64,000 nucleotides of DNA from the NCBI GenBank assembly GCA_018881555.1, contig JACAXG010000081.1:3294674-3358673 (forward strand). The letters are read 5' to 3'. Below the pieces are notes generated by a model. That model ran no database searches. It was given only the letters and a program-made list of their open reading frames with translations, and had not been told where the DNA came from. The translations under genes were made by a program, and so were the position numbers. Below, one piece after another: positions 1 through 29,818 of the stretch; the first letter of the stretch is position 1; each line of letters opens with the position of its first letter. This DNA is from Amblyornis subalaris (Eukaryota > Chordata > Aves > Passeriformes > Ptilonorhynchidae).

Positions 1-3000
1 ATTGGTTCTTTTTGCTTCCAGGAGCAGAACTGCTCCTGGCAATGTTGTAAACCAGCATTATTCCCTGAGTTATCCCCTGCTAAATTTCATTTCAGATTTC
101 AGAGCTCTTTTCTTGATCTGTCTGTAATCCCAGACAGGAATCTGTTAGTTGCTTGTGTTGTATTTTGAAGTTCCTTTCTCTGATACAGCATCTAGAGACT
201 GATTTGGTAGAAATGAGAGGTGAGATGGAAGTGCTGTTGAAACACATGATAGTAAATTTTCCTAAAAGACTGATTAAATGCAAAACCTGAAGGACTTTTG
301 GCACTTTAAGTAAGTTCTAAATTATTTTGTGTCTTATGGAGTGATAACTAGGTAATTTCTCAGAATAATTTTCCTAAAGTTTCTATGAGCTTTTAGCAAA
401 GACTTCTAAAGGTGGCAATGAATCTCTAATACCATCCTGTTCCCAGGACACTCTGAACTTGGNTTTTCCTTTTTTATCCATCTCTGTGAACAAAATTATT
501 CACATTAATTTGAAACAAAATAGAAGTCAATAAGTGCAATGCCGTCTCAGCACTTGAGGGTTTCTGCTGTGTGTGAAGTGATAGTGACCTCTGTTATTGT
601 GCAGCAGAATGACCTACCTTGACTTTTAGAGTTGGGTTTTTTTCTTTCCAATGGATGGATTGTAGAGTTTACATTCTGCTTGCGAATGTAAACAACTGTA
701 CATTGTGATGCGATCGTAGAAATGCTGCATTACGACTTTGCTTAATTGCACTATAGCAGGGTTACTTTCTTACTTATNGCCATACGATGCCTATCCTTAA
801 TTCTTTCTTCTTTTGGACTTTTAGCATGGAGTGGTTAAAAGCCTCTGGAGTCCAAAATAAGGTTTGGTGCCGATTGAGCTATTAATTCAGTGGTGATTTT
901 TACAGTNTTTTGCAAAGGAGATTTCTTACACTGAAAGAGAGTGATTGCTGCTTGTTCTCTGAACTGAGCNAGCCCTGAGGAGCTTTTCAGAGTGATCAGG
1001 GAGGGTTTTGGACTTTTCAGACCTGTTAATGCCAGTAACAGGAATAGGCTGCCAGGTGGAAATTGTATGTCCTCTGCTACCTTGTTATGGGCAACACAGA
1101 AGGTGACAAGTCACATGAGACTGAAGAACCTTGGGGTTGTTACTTGGAAAAGGTGGCACAATCACAATTTGGGCATTAATCACAACAAAGCACGGTGAGT
1201 TTCAGGAAGGTCCTAGAGGCACTTCTTGAGCCCAGATAGCAATCATGTGTCAGGTACTGCAGGTGCCCTGAGACAGTCTGACATTTCCTGCATTTTGGGT
1301 AAACAAGTAGAACAAACCTGGGAACAGGTCTGGCAATGGACCTCTTCTGATTCTCTGCCCAGGGCTTTCAGAGTTCTTGACAGTGCCTGGCTGTGGGATG
1401 AAGGATGGGAAACGGTTTGATGAGTAGAAGAGGGGAAACTGAAACGGAACAGGTCAGTACTTCAAAAATAAGTTCAAAAATAAACCAGGAGCTGCCATTT
1501 TATNCTTTAGGATGTCTCCAAAATGAATAAAAAGGCATCCTTGCTGAGCTACACAATTGCAGTCTGTAGCTCCTCAGACCTATATATAATGTATGTACAT
1601 AGAAATCTTACAGAGCACACAGAGCTATTCTCCATCTTCACTGTTAGATGATCTTCACAGCTGGGGGTTCTGCTTTTCTAAGGCNGCTACAGGAATATCT
1701 TGTCTGAGTCCTTGCCTGCCTGCCTAACCCTGCCACAGCTTCCTGGGGTGCTGGATTTTCTTTATACAGGGCTACTAGAGGATTTAAAAAATAAATAGAT
1801 TTTTTGTTTGCCTCGAGTTTTCCTATTGAACTTGAAATATCCTTTAGTTTCTGAAGAAGGTTGGAGCAGCATAAAAAACCAGCAGGCAGTAAGAGGGAAA
1901 ATGCCCCATGTTGCACAGGTGACNGACACACACAGGCACGTGACAGTCAATGGCTTGTGCTACAGAGGAGTGTTCTGCAGGGAATGACAGGAGCTCTGGG
2001 CCTGGCAGGGAGCACAGCCCACAGAATCCAAGGTGATGTTTGAAGCTGCCACTGCTTCATAGAGACAGAGTGTTATATNAGGAGAAAAAAAATTCTCCTT
2101 CCTCACAGTTCCCATCATCCCTCCATGGCTGCAGGGACTGGCGAGTCATCCACCTCTCCTGAAGTTACAAGGGAAATCTCTAAAACTTGTTCTGTGAAAC
2201 ATTTCCGTTTCATAATTAGACCTTTCAAAGCCAAGAGCAATAAAAACTTCCAATTTTCAAAGCTCTTAATTTTTCTTTTAATAAGCCAAAAGGGAGGTTA
2301 ATGTGCTGGTAACCTTCGTGGGCTTACTTGGAGGCTCAGTTTTGGAGGTTTTCAGATGGATTACAGTGACGTGGTTTGTGGGCAGCTGAGGAAGATTAAA
2401 AGGACTTAGTCATCCTCCTGTGGATGAGTCTGCCCCAGTCTCCCTGTGCAGAGATCAGTTACAGCCCTCGAAGGTATCTTCAGGCAAAAGAAACATTATT
2501 GTGTGCACAAACCCCTGAATTGCTGCAGAGCCTCCTGACAAGATCAGCCTCACAGGTGGGCAGGANAGTTGTCTAGGTATCGTTCTTCTGNGAGAGATAA
2601 AACTGAGCATTTCACAATCCAGAAAGAAGACTGATACTTTCAATGTTTATAAATAATATGTAGTGTTCAGGCTAGTATCCTTTTTACAAAGCCTTTTGTA
2701 AAAATGTAGGAGCTTCAAACCACTGCCCCTTGCAGGTCTGTGCTTAGTGAGCTGGAGAGAGACATCTTGAAAATACTTGTATTTACACGAATCTGTAGCT
2801 AAGATTGTTGCACAGCTCGATTTCTGTTTGTCAATTCTACATTCATATCCTTCCTGAGGGGTGTTTATTACATCCTTTTANGGTATTCTCCCAGAGAAAG
2901 CAAAATGCAAATGATGTGAGTGATAGGCAGAAGGAATATTTCTGTAACTTGCTCACTGGTAGGNAATTGAAACAACACAGATTTAACATGGTTCACATTA

Positions 3001-4439
3001 AAGTGGTATAAAATTGAGTAATGGAAAGATTTGAAATATGGTTTTGAATGAGGAGCGGTTACTCTGTATAAACNTTTGTCAACAACTTTGAAAGATAACA
3101 GAAAATCACAGCTTTCCNCTAATACTTACTAATTGTCCAGAGTTTTGCCAGTTACTGGTTACAGTAACAGTCCACTCAGGGATTTAGATTTCTCCTTAAG
3201 GTGGGCACAAATGGCCCGTGTTTCAGTCTGGCTGTAGGATACATTTATGACCAGGGTGTGTGGTCTGGGCTTCATGGTTTCCCTTACAGTGTCCCTGGAA
3301 ACAATGACTTAAATCCCCAGTTCTTGTGGGAAGCTGAGAGAGCTCCCTGTGGTGTGAAATGGCTGGAAGTACNGTGATATTCTTGGCTCTAGAAGCTGAC
3401 ACAGTGTAGTGTCGTTAAATAACATAAATACTTGATCCTTGTGTTTATTAGATAGATCTTCCACTATAACATCTCCCTGTGTTGTGTTCACAAATCAAGG
3501 AGGTTGTTCAGAGCAGAATGATTGAAGATGGGAAGCCCAGTGACCAGCTGTGAAGTGAAGTCTCTTTTTAGATGTAGGAAATTAAATCTTCCCTGGCTTA
3601 TCTGGGGAATGGNGGTTTTTTAATCTATTAGTGAAAGATAAAGCAAGATCCGGTGGCTTCAAGTTGAAACTAGAAGTATCCAGACTGAAAAAGAGAAAGG
3701 AACATAAATGCTTACAAATTGTAAAGACTGAGGGTAATTATTCATTGGAACATTTTATCAAAATTTTTTTGGTAGAGTCTTCATTACATTTAAACCAGGA
3801 TTTGATATTTTGTAAAAAGAAAGTTTTCCTCAAAGAAAGGCTCCATTTCAGTACCTCTTTAAGGAAGTCTAGTAGGTTGGTTTATGCAGGAAGTCAGGTT
3901 AAGATCCCAAAAGTACTATTATGGTTACTGAATTTTTGAATGCACACCACATGCCAAAGAGAAGCAAATGGTTGGTCACTGGATTTTTGTCAGCTGTTGT
4001 CAGATTTTGGTATATGATCTTTTGTGACACATTCATTGGATTTGGCAATACTTGCTTTTCAAACTGCCTCATCCTCTCTGATGAATTATACATTACCATT
4101 GTTTTTTAAATTTGCAACTGATACACTAAAACTGTTTTAAAGGAAATAACATTTATTATTATTACAGCTGTATATAAATTACANACAGCCTCATGCTCTG
4201 ACCTTTGCNGTTATACTGGCACGTGTTTGGATGTCACTGCTAATGAATTAACCCTCCTGTTTCCATTCTGTGTTCTCCAGTGAGTGCCAGATGGAAAAAT
4301 CTCATCCTCAGTGCAGAGCACAATCGCAAATGATGTCACTCTTGCGTCCCCTGTCACTTACCATAACCAGAGCTGATATTGCTACAAGCTTTGTTACTGA
4401 CTTTGCTTCTGTATGTAGTGATTTAACCCATAACCCCCT

Positions 4440-5033
4440 GTCTGCGGGGCTGATCCCTCAGCGTGGGCAGCAGGGGAGGGGGGGATTCTGCCCCTCTGCC
4501 CTGCTCAGGTGAGACCCCACCTGCAGAGCTGCCTCTAGCTCAGAGATTCCAGCACAGGAAGGATGTGGAGCTGCTGGAGTGAGTCCAGAGGAGGCCATGA
4601 AGGTGCTCTGAGGGCAGGAGCCCCTCTGCTCTGGAGCCAGGTTGAGAGAGCTGGGGGTGTTCAGCCTGNAGGAGAGAAGGTTCTGGGGAGACCTTAAAGC
4701 CCCTTCCAGTGCCTACAGGGGCTCCAAGAGAGCTGGAAAGGGAGCTGGGACAAGGGCCTGGNGTAACAAGACGGGGGGAATGGCTTCCTACTGCCAGAGG
4801 ACAGGGTTAGATGGGATATTGGGTAGAAATTCTCCCCTGTGAGGGTGGTGAGGCCCTGGCACACGTTTCCCAGAGAAGCTGTGGCTGCCCCATCCCTGGA
4901 AGTGTCCAAGGGCAGCTTGGACGGGGCTCTGAGCAAACTGGGATAGTGGAAGGTGTCCCTACCCATGGCAGGGGTGGCATGAGATGAGCTTTAAGGTCCC
5001 TTCCCACCCAAACCATTCTGTGATTCTGTGATG
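4440..5033 (+). mobile_element. CR1 LINE 3' fragment
   Basis: Typical CR1 3' sequence: CTGGAGCCAGG, CCTTCCAGTGCCTACAGGGG, GTGTCCCTACCCATGGCAGGGG, ending CATTCTGTGATTCTGTGATG. It is 5'-truncated, in sense orientation, and carries the end of ORF2-like sequence with frame breaks. It lies in the presumed LZTR1 intron. Confidence 0.9.
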
Positions 5034-5584
5034 TATCCTGTGTTGTAGGTTTCTACATCATGGTCTTCAGNTTTCTATCCTCTGCCCCAAGCCATGACAG
5101 ACCCCTTCTGTATTAATGGCTCTGTATGAGGAAGCAGTGCTTACAGAGGTGATCCTCTGCTTTGTACTGTTGTCAAGTTGCAATAGATCCATTTATGTTG
5201 ACAATGTAGTTATGGCAATCTCAATAAATACACTGCAGANGAAATGTTTTTGGCTTTCTGACATTAGTGTGGTGTTGAAGATTTCATGAGATGTTTTGAG
5301 AAGTCTCTACCAGTGGAAATCTCTAAGAACAGACTGGATTTTGTTTTTTCAGGAACAAAATAAGTATTGTTGACCCTGTCTGGGGCAGAGGAATGGAAAT
5401 AGCCTTTAATGAGATCCTTTCCATGTGTCTGTGATAATTTTTATTCTATTTTCTTGTCTGTACCATCAAAGGGGAAAAGTAAAAGCTAAATTTCCATCTT
5501 AGATTTAAATTAAATTTCCGTCATAACAAGAGCACAGCTGAGCTCTCAGCCCTGGAGTATGTTGAAGAACAGGAGGAAGTCTTA

Positions 5585-6645
5585 GAATCACAAAAGCAGG
5601 TGGGTTGGAAGGAATTCCAGAGGTTTTGAATCCAGTGTCATGCTCAGAGCAGGTCTGTTGGGACAAGCTGCTCAGGGCCTTGTCCATTCCATTCCGTTCC
5701 GTTCCATTCCTCTGTATCTCTAGGGTTAGAGATCCAGCAGCCTCTCCTGGCTTCCATCCAGTGTTTCTCCACTATCATGATCAAAAACATTTTCCTCTCG
5801 CACTAAGAAAGAATCTCCCGTGCTGACTTGTGTCTCTTGGCTCCTCTCTTCCCACTGGGCACCTCTCTGAAGAGCAGCCCTGCCTTCCCTGCACGCCTGG
5901 AGGAAGGTGCCTCTTTTGCCTTCTCTTTTCTCGTGCATCCTGTGCTCCAGNCCTTGGTCACAACCTTGATGATGGTGGCCCTGCACTGGACTTGTTTATG
6001 TAGNTCAATGCCTTTCTTGTTCTGGGGATCCCATAACTGGGCAGAGTGCTTCAGCTGGGGACATAAAAATGGTGAGTAGGGGAGGAGAGTCCCTTCCCTG
6101 AGCCTGCTGGCACGGCTGAGGGGCTGCTGGCCATGCTGCCGGAGCACACTGCTGAACCCTCTGCAGCTCCTTGTGCACCACATTTATTTTCTACAGAGCT
6201 GTTTTCTAGACAGCCAGTCCCCAGCCTGTATCATTGCAAAGAATTACTCTGTCCTAGGGCCAAAACTTGGCAGCACTTCCTGAGGTGCCCATCAGCCCAT
6301 TTTTCCAGCCTGAGTAAGTCCTTTGCAATATCAGCCTCCAGCATTTCANCTGCTCCAGACAATGTGGTACCAAGCACAGACTCACTGAAAATGCAGTGCC
6401 CTCCTATAGCCATTGAAGCATTTTGAANGCGATGATCAGGAGAATTTTGCCCTGGATAAATCCTTGCTGACTGGTCCCAGTCACCTCCTTCATGTGGTGG
6501 AAGTAGCTTCCAGGAGGATTTTCTCCATAACTTTCTTGAGATAGTGGTGCAGTCGCCTGGCTCATGGTTAGCTGGATGCTCCTCCTTAGAGGTGGCAGAA
6601 GCCTGTGCCCAAGCTGTGTTCCCAAAGTTCATACCATGCCAGATT
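5585..6645 (-). mobile_element. Old diverged CR1 fragment(s)
   Basis: Starts on the plus strand with the antisense CR1 3' end (GAATCACAAAAGCAGGTGGGTT) and continues through diverged CR1-like sequence, including CCTTGCTGACTGGTCCCAGTCACCTCCTTCATG-type text near 6460-6500 (a known CR1 ORF2 region). It is much more mutated than the other copies and may be two pieces. Confidence 0.55.
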
Positions 6646-7987
6646 TTTAAAATTAATAGGTGCTTTTTGGGTTACAAACAGCACTTTGGTTACTCTTGAA
6701 TACCTGCAGCAATAAACTGGATGAGTCCATTGCCNTAATCTGAAAGGAATGAAAGCCTATGGAAGGGCCCAATAAAGGCATGACAGCCTAAGGAAAAGCT
6801 CAGTAAAATCCTTCAGCATTTGCCTGCTCCTCTTCATTTGGAGAGCTGCATGTCTTGAAGTTCACTCGAACATGTGTCTGTTCCAATTTTGTCTGAAAGC
6901 AGAGATTGTCTGCTTTGTCCCATTAAAATGGGAAAACATTTTAAATCCTTAAACCTCCTTGAACTTAAAGACTATCCAAAGCTCTGTCTGTCCATCTGTT
7001 TGAGTTTGATGCAGTTGCCTGGTGTAACAGTGTGGAAACATCTCAAGTATCAACAGCTCCCAGTAGTGACAGCTCATTTGGACCTCTTGTAGCTTATAGT
7101 TTTCTTCCGGTTTCAGAGAAAAATAGATACTTTTTTNACCTTTTAGTTTATGTTGTTTCACCAGATTGGTTTTTTGATGGCTTTAGGTCTTTTCATTTCA
7201 TTTTAGCTTTGAACTTTTANTGGTACTGAGGGACAGAGAGGCTCACTGGCGTTCCTGGGTTATGAAAGAAATCTGAGCACATCATCTACTGGCTTTTGTG
7301 TTCAGTGCAACAATCACCCTCTGTAATACCTGCTCATTCATAGCTGAGTTTGAGGACAATTAACATTTACACAGTTNTAAATCTATTCTGTAAATATAAG
7401 AAGGCTTCTGAGAAGCTGACAGTGAGAAAGAACCTTGAAACAACTGCAGAGGATTTGATTTTAGNTATTTCCTGGAGTTGCCCATAATGCTGAAATTTCA
7501 ATCGAAAAAGCACTGAAACATATTAAAATGCTTTGAGAAAAGAATCAGAGGGAAAAGATAAGCACTGCAACAGCATAAGTAGTCACAGCCTGCAATAATA
7601 GCATAGCTAATGCATTCCTCACAGCCAAGAGTGAATCTCACTAGAAGGAAGTTACAGTTTTGTCCCTGACCCAGTTCTGCCGGAGGTGCAGAAGAGCTGG
7701 GCTGGGCCATGGCCAGGGTCGGGCAGAGTCAGGCCCTCTGTGTGTGCTGCCGACCTGCCAGCTGAGGAAGGGCTTTACTTCATCCTCTTCCAGTGTGTCA
7801 GTCAGCTCTGACATAAAGCACAGGTTGTCACTTTTGGGTGACCCATCTGCCCTAGTTTTTCATCAAGGCAAATTGTGGGAAGACTGTCTCAGATTTAGGA
7901 ATAGCTGATGGATATTCCCTCTTCACCATCTTTGTTCGTGCTATGTGTTTCGCCTTCTTGCATTGAGCAACCCCCTCAGCTTCTCAT

Positions 7988-8127
7988 CCTCATCCCTGGA
8001 AGTGTCCAGGANGGGGCTCAGAGCAACCTGGGCTAGTGGAAGGTGTCCCTGCCCATGGCAGGGGGTAGAATGGGTTGAGCTTTAAGGTCCCTCCCAACCC
8101 AAACCAGTCTGAGATTCTGTGATTCGT
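7988..8127 (+). mobile_element. CR1 3' tail
   Basis: Short sense copy of the CR1 3' end (CCTGGAAGTGTCCAGGA to GAGATTCTGTGATTCGTGA), about 300 bases before the first LZTR1 exon. Confidence 0.85.
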
Positions 8128-8429
8128 GAAGAGCCATGGGAGGAAGAGAGCAGACAAAAAGCAATTAGTGCAAAAGATTTTACTGCTGTGTGCCTCTGTC
8201 ATTGCACAAAGTGTGAGAAAACTACACATCTAATTTGTTAANTGGCTCATTCACAGTGAGGGGCTCCAAACAAGACCATGGAGCTTTGTCTGGACTGATC
8301 CTGAGTGTTCTGGATACACAGGGATGATCTTCTGGAGCTTCAGCCGCAGGAGGCTCCTGCTCCATGTCTGGTCTCTCATGCCTCCCATCTATACTTTTAC
8401 ACACTTTTGTTTTTAAACCTTGTAACCAG

Positions 8430-27092
<18,663 letters not shown>

Positions 27093-27756
27093 CATGCCTT
27101 GGTAACCCAACTTCTCATTTTTCCTCAAAAACACTGNCAGTTCAGAGCTGGCTCTCTGGTTTACCATTCCGTATTGGGCTGCTCAGTGCCTGCACACTAC
27201 AGCAGGCCTGGAGGAGCAGGGGCAGCTGAGGTGCTCTCTGTGGATTTGCTGGGTTTGGTACCTTGGTGCAGGGTGTGGGCTTTGTTACATTTGTTACCNG
27301 AATGTAGACTTGAAATCACTGCAGGCGTGAATTAATTCCACAGGGTTTGGGGAGTTACTAAGTTAATAATCAAGCCCATTATTACTCTCATACTGTAAAA
27401 TCAAGCAGTCATGAGTAAGAGAGTCACTAATCCTTTGAAACACAATATTTAAAGAATACTATTTAAAGAGCTTCAGCTGACCCAGGCGGGGGCTGTAAGG
27501 GGAAGTCAGAACAAAACTGGGAACAGAGCATGTGGTGTTCGCAGGGGAACTGGCCCTCAGACCAGAATGTAGTGACTTTTCAGAGAATTCATGGTGTGGA
27601 TTAGCAGATGAACCCCTGTGCAACTGCCTGGATTGGTGGGCTGTGGCAATCCAGACCTGTGCTCTGCAGCAGGTCAAACTGGGAGATTACAGCAGTCCTT
27701 TCTGACCATCAAATCCATTAATCCTGTCTTGCTAAGCCTTTCTAAATCTATTTATT

Positions 27757-27762
27757 AATAAA
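27757..27762 (+). terminator. LZTR1: Probable LZTR1 poly(A) signal
   Basis: A canonical AATAAA lies 665 bases after the LZTR1 stop codon, inside AT-rich sequence. It is the first good AATAAA I see after the stop on this strand, implying a 3' UTR of roughly 0.7 kb. Transcript ends would be needed to confirm it. Confidence 0.55.
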
Positions 27763-29733
27763 GAATTAACATCTTGTCCTGGCATTTCATGATTGACTTG
27801 GATTTCATTTTGTAAAAAATTAAGCAAAAAACGTTCTGAGCTTGANGAAGGTCACATTGTTAAAAATAAGTGTGTTACATCTTGTTACTAATTTTATATT
27901 GAAGTGTCTCTGAGCTCTTGCCTTTGCAGGAAGGTGAATGAAGGCGGAGTGCCCTTCCCAGCCCGTGTAGGAGCAGCTGCTGTTCCCTCCCCTTGCAGCC
28001 CCCAGCTCCATGCTGGATGCTTCCCACGCTGCAGAGTGGAGAGAAGCTTCACCTCTCCCCGCTGCTGGATGGTGTTGGTTAGAGAGCACCAGAGATCCGG
28101 TGTTGGTGAAGTGTTTACTGGTGGAACTGTCCCAGCCTTGCCCAGAGCCCTCAGGGCTGCCCTGGGAGGGAGTGACAAGCTGGGAATCAGAACCTTGTCC
28201 TGCTCCAGCTGCAGGGGATGCTCTCAGCTTGGCTGGAGCTGCAGCAGTGGAGGATCCCTGCCNAGACATGCAGCTCCCAGCCCTCGCATTGCCCTCCTTG
28301 CAGCCATGATTTTCATTCAGTGTTCCTGGAGCAGTACCAGTTGTGAGCTTCTCTTCAGCATCCATAGCCTGATGTGCCNGCACGTGCTCCAGTGTGCCAA
28401 GGGTGTTGCAATCTGTGCAATGGAGAACGTGTCATGTATTTAATCCAAGGGAAGTGCTTTAGGGACCACCTGGTCTGTCTCCCTGGTGGCTTGTTCAGGT
28501 GAGTCAGACCAGAGGTGACAGGTGCTTCTGAGAGCCAAGGGCACCTTTTAAACCAGAGGGATTGTTTCCAGATGCCTCATAGGTAGTGAAGTCTCTTACC
28601 AGAGGTCACGTTAATTGTGCTGACAGGCTCTGTGTTCCCTGGGAAACCAGATTGGCAGCTGGAGAAAGGTTCTACACTGCAACTTGTAACAACACTACAA
28701 TTTATTTCCAGTAATGCTGATCCACTAGAGGACACCCATTGCCCAGGGAAGCCTCCTTCTCTCAGGCTCAATGGGTTGGTTTCAGCCATGCTAGAACCAG
28801 CCCTCTTTAAGTCCTGAGCCCACCTGTGAGGAAATGCATGACCTCTAAGCTGAGCACTGCAAAGTCTTGGCTTGGGGGTGGTTTGGGCTCAGTCACAAGC
28901 TCTAGAGACCACAGTACTGGGTCAGAGATTTAGTGTGTGAAAACTTGTATCCCACTGTGATTTGCTCCTGGGCTGCTGTTGTGCAGGGTGCCAGGACCAT
29001 GCACCTCTCTGACAGGACACCCCAGAGTTTCTTAAGGGATCACAGGATGGGAGGTGGTGTAAGGCCAGCACACACTGTAGGGTTCATGTGAGCTTCCCAG
29101 AGTGGCTGGGTGTTGTTGTTACCATCATCTTGGGGGCTTTTATAGCCAGCAGGCTCTCAGGTTACCTCGTGCAGTCTTGGGCAGTTTCATACTAGAATTT
29201 GGGTGCTCATATCCCTGCATTTGATAAGGAATAAGGAACATTGTGGCTGTCCAGTTTTGTCTTATTCCTGCAGTCTCCGCCATCTACAGGCCCCACTGGC
29301 TCTTTAAAGCCCTCGGGACTGCTGGTGGGAGAGCAGGAGCACCCCTTTCCCCCAACCCAATGTGAGCCCCAGCATGGTGGTGAAGAGCATGGTGGAGAAG
29401 CAATCCCCAGCTCCTCTGAGGCAGCAGCTCAGGGCACTGGAGCCAGGAGGTCCCAGCTTTGCCACACTGCACCAGCTCCCCATGGCCCCACTGCTACACG
29501 GGATCTGTGGCAGCTTGGTAGGAGCCTGGCAAGGATCAGTGTGGATCCAGCTGCTCCAGCCCTGCAGGCACTAAGGCCAAGCCCATCCCTCCAGTGCCAG
29601 CACCAAGAGAAGCCAGCAGTGCCCTGAGTGCCCTGCACAGCCCAGAGCAGGGCTGGCAGCAGAGCAGGGAGTCACACTAAGGCAGCCCATGGCTCANTGG
29701 GAACAGGAAAAACACAGACTAAAAATTACACAT

Positions 29734-29739
29734 TTTAAT
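29734..29739 (-). terminator. RNPEP: Possible RNPEP poly(A) signal (ATTAAA)
   Basis: On the minus strand the common variant ATTAAA lies about 80 bases after the RNPEP stop, in a locally AT-rich patch within GC-rich surroundings. I see no AATAAA as close. It would give a very short 3' UTR. Confidence 0.45.
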
Positions 29740-29818
29740 AAGGAAATGTGCAGTGAGAGGGAGGCACTGAGGTCTTGCCAGTGGGAACAGCAGCGGAGGG
29801 AGCAGGGCNCAGGCTGCC

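Larger units (their letters stand above)
1..8429 (+). other. Probable LZTR1 intron with old repeats
   Basis: No kelch exon or other convincing coding exon is visible. Open frames here are short, AT-rich and lack family motifs. Because the first recognised LZTR1 exon (8430) begins in phase 0 after an acceptor and needs kelch exons before it, this stretch is most simply the intron upstream of it. It contains CR1 fragments, described separately, and a short TTCCATTCC-type repeat near 5686-5712. If it is a single intron it is at least 8.4 kb, long for this gene, which spans about 17 kb in human. Confidence 0.6.
27093..29818. other. LZTR1-RNPEP tail-to-tail interval
   Basis: The first ~700 bases are probably LZTR1 3' UTR. 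The rest holds no gene I can support. Open frames between 27.8 and 29.7 kb (for example 27904-28443 +) overlap on both strands and show no family motif. Base composition changes here, from AT-rich LZTR1 introns to the GC-rich RNPEP side. Human LZTR1 is followed by THAP7, and no THAP7 coding sequence is visible here. Confidence 0.7.

Noticed and set aside
3631..3939. 102-codon plus-strand open frame rich in Lys and Leu
   Set aside because: No recognised motif or splice context; compatible with chance in intronic DNA.
7032..7110. Short stretch reading ...STAPSSDSS, recalling the end of an LZTR1 kelch exon
   Set aside because: No kelch sequence precedes it, no donor follows, and the resemblance is five residues.
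27640..27730. CR1/hAT-like tail text in the LZTR1 3' UTR
   Set aside because: Only scattered matches to known tails; probably ordinary UTR sequence.
27904..28443. 179-codon open frame in the LZTR1-RNPEP interval
   Set aside because: Matching open frames on the opposite strand and no domain signal; composition bias explains it.
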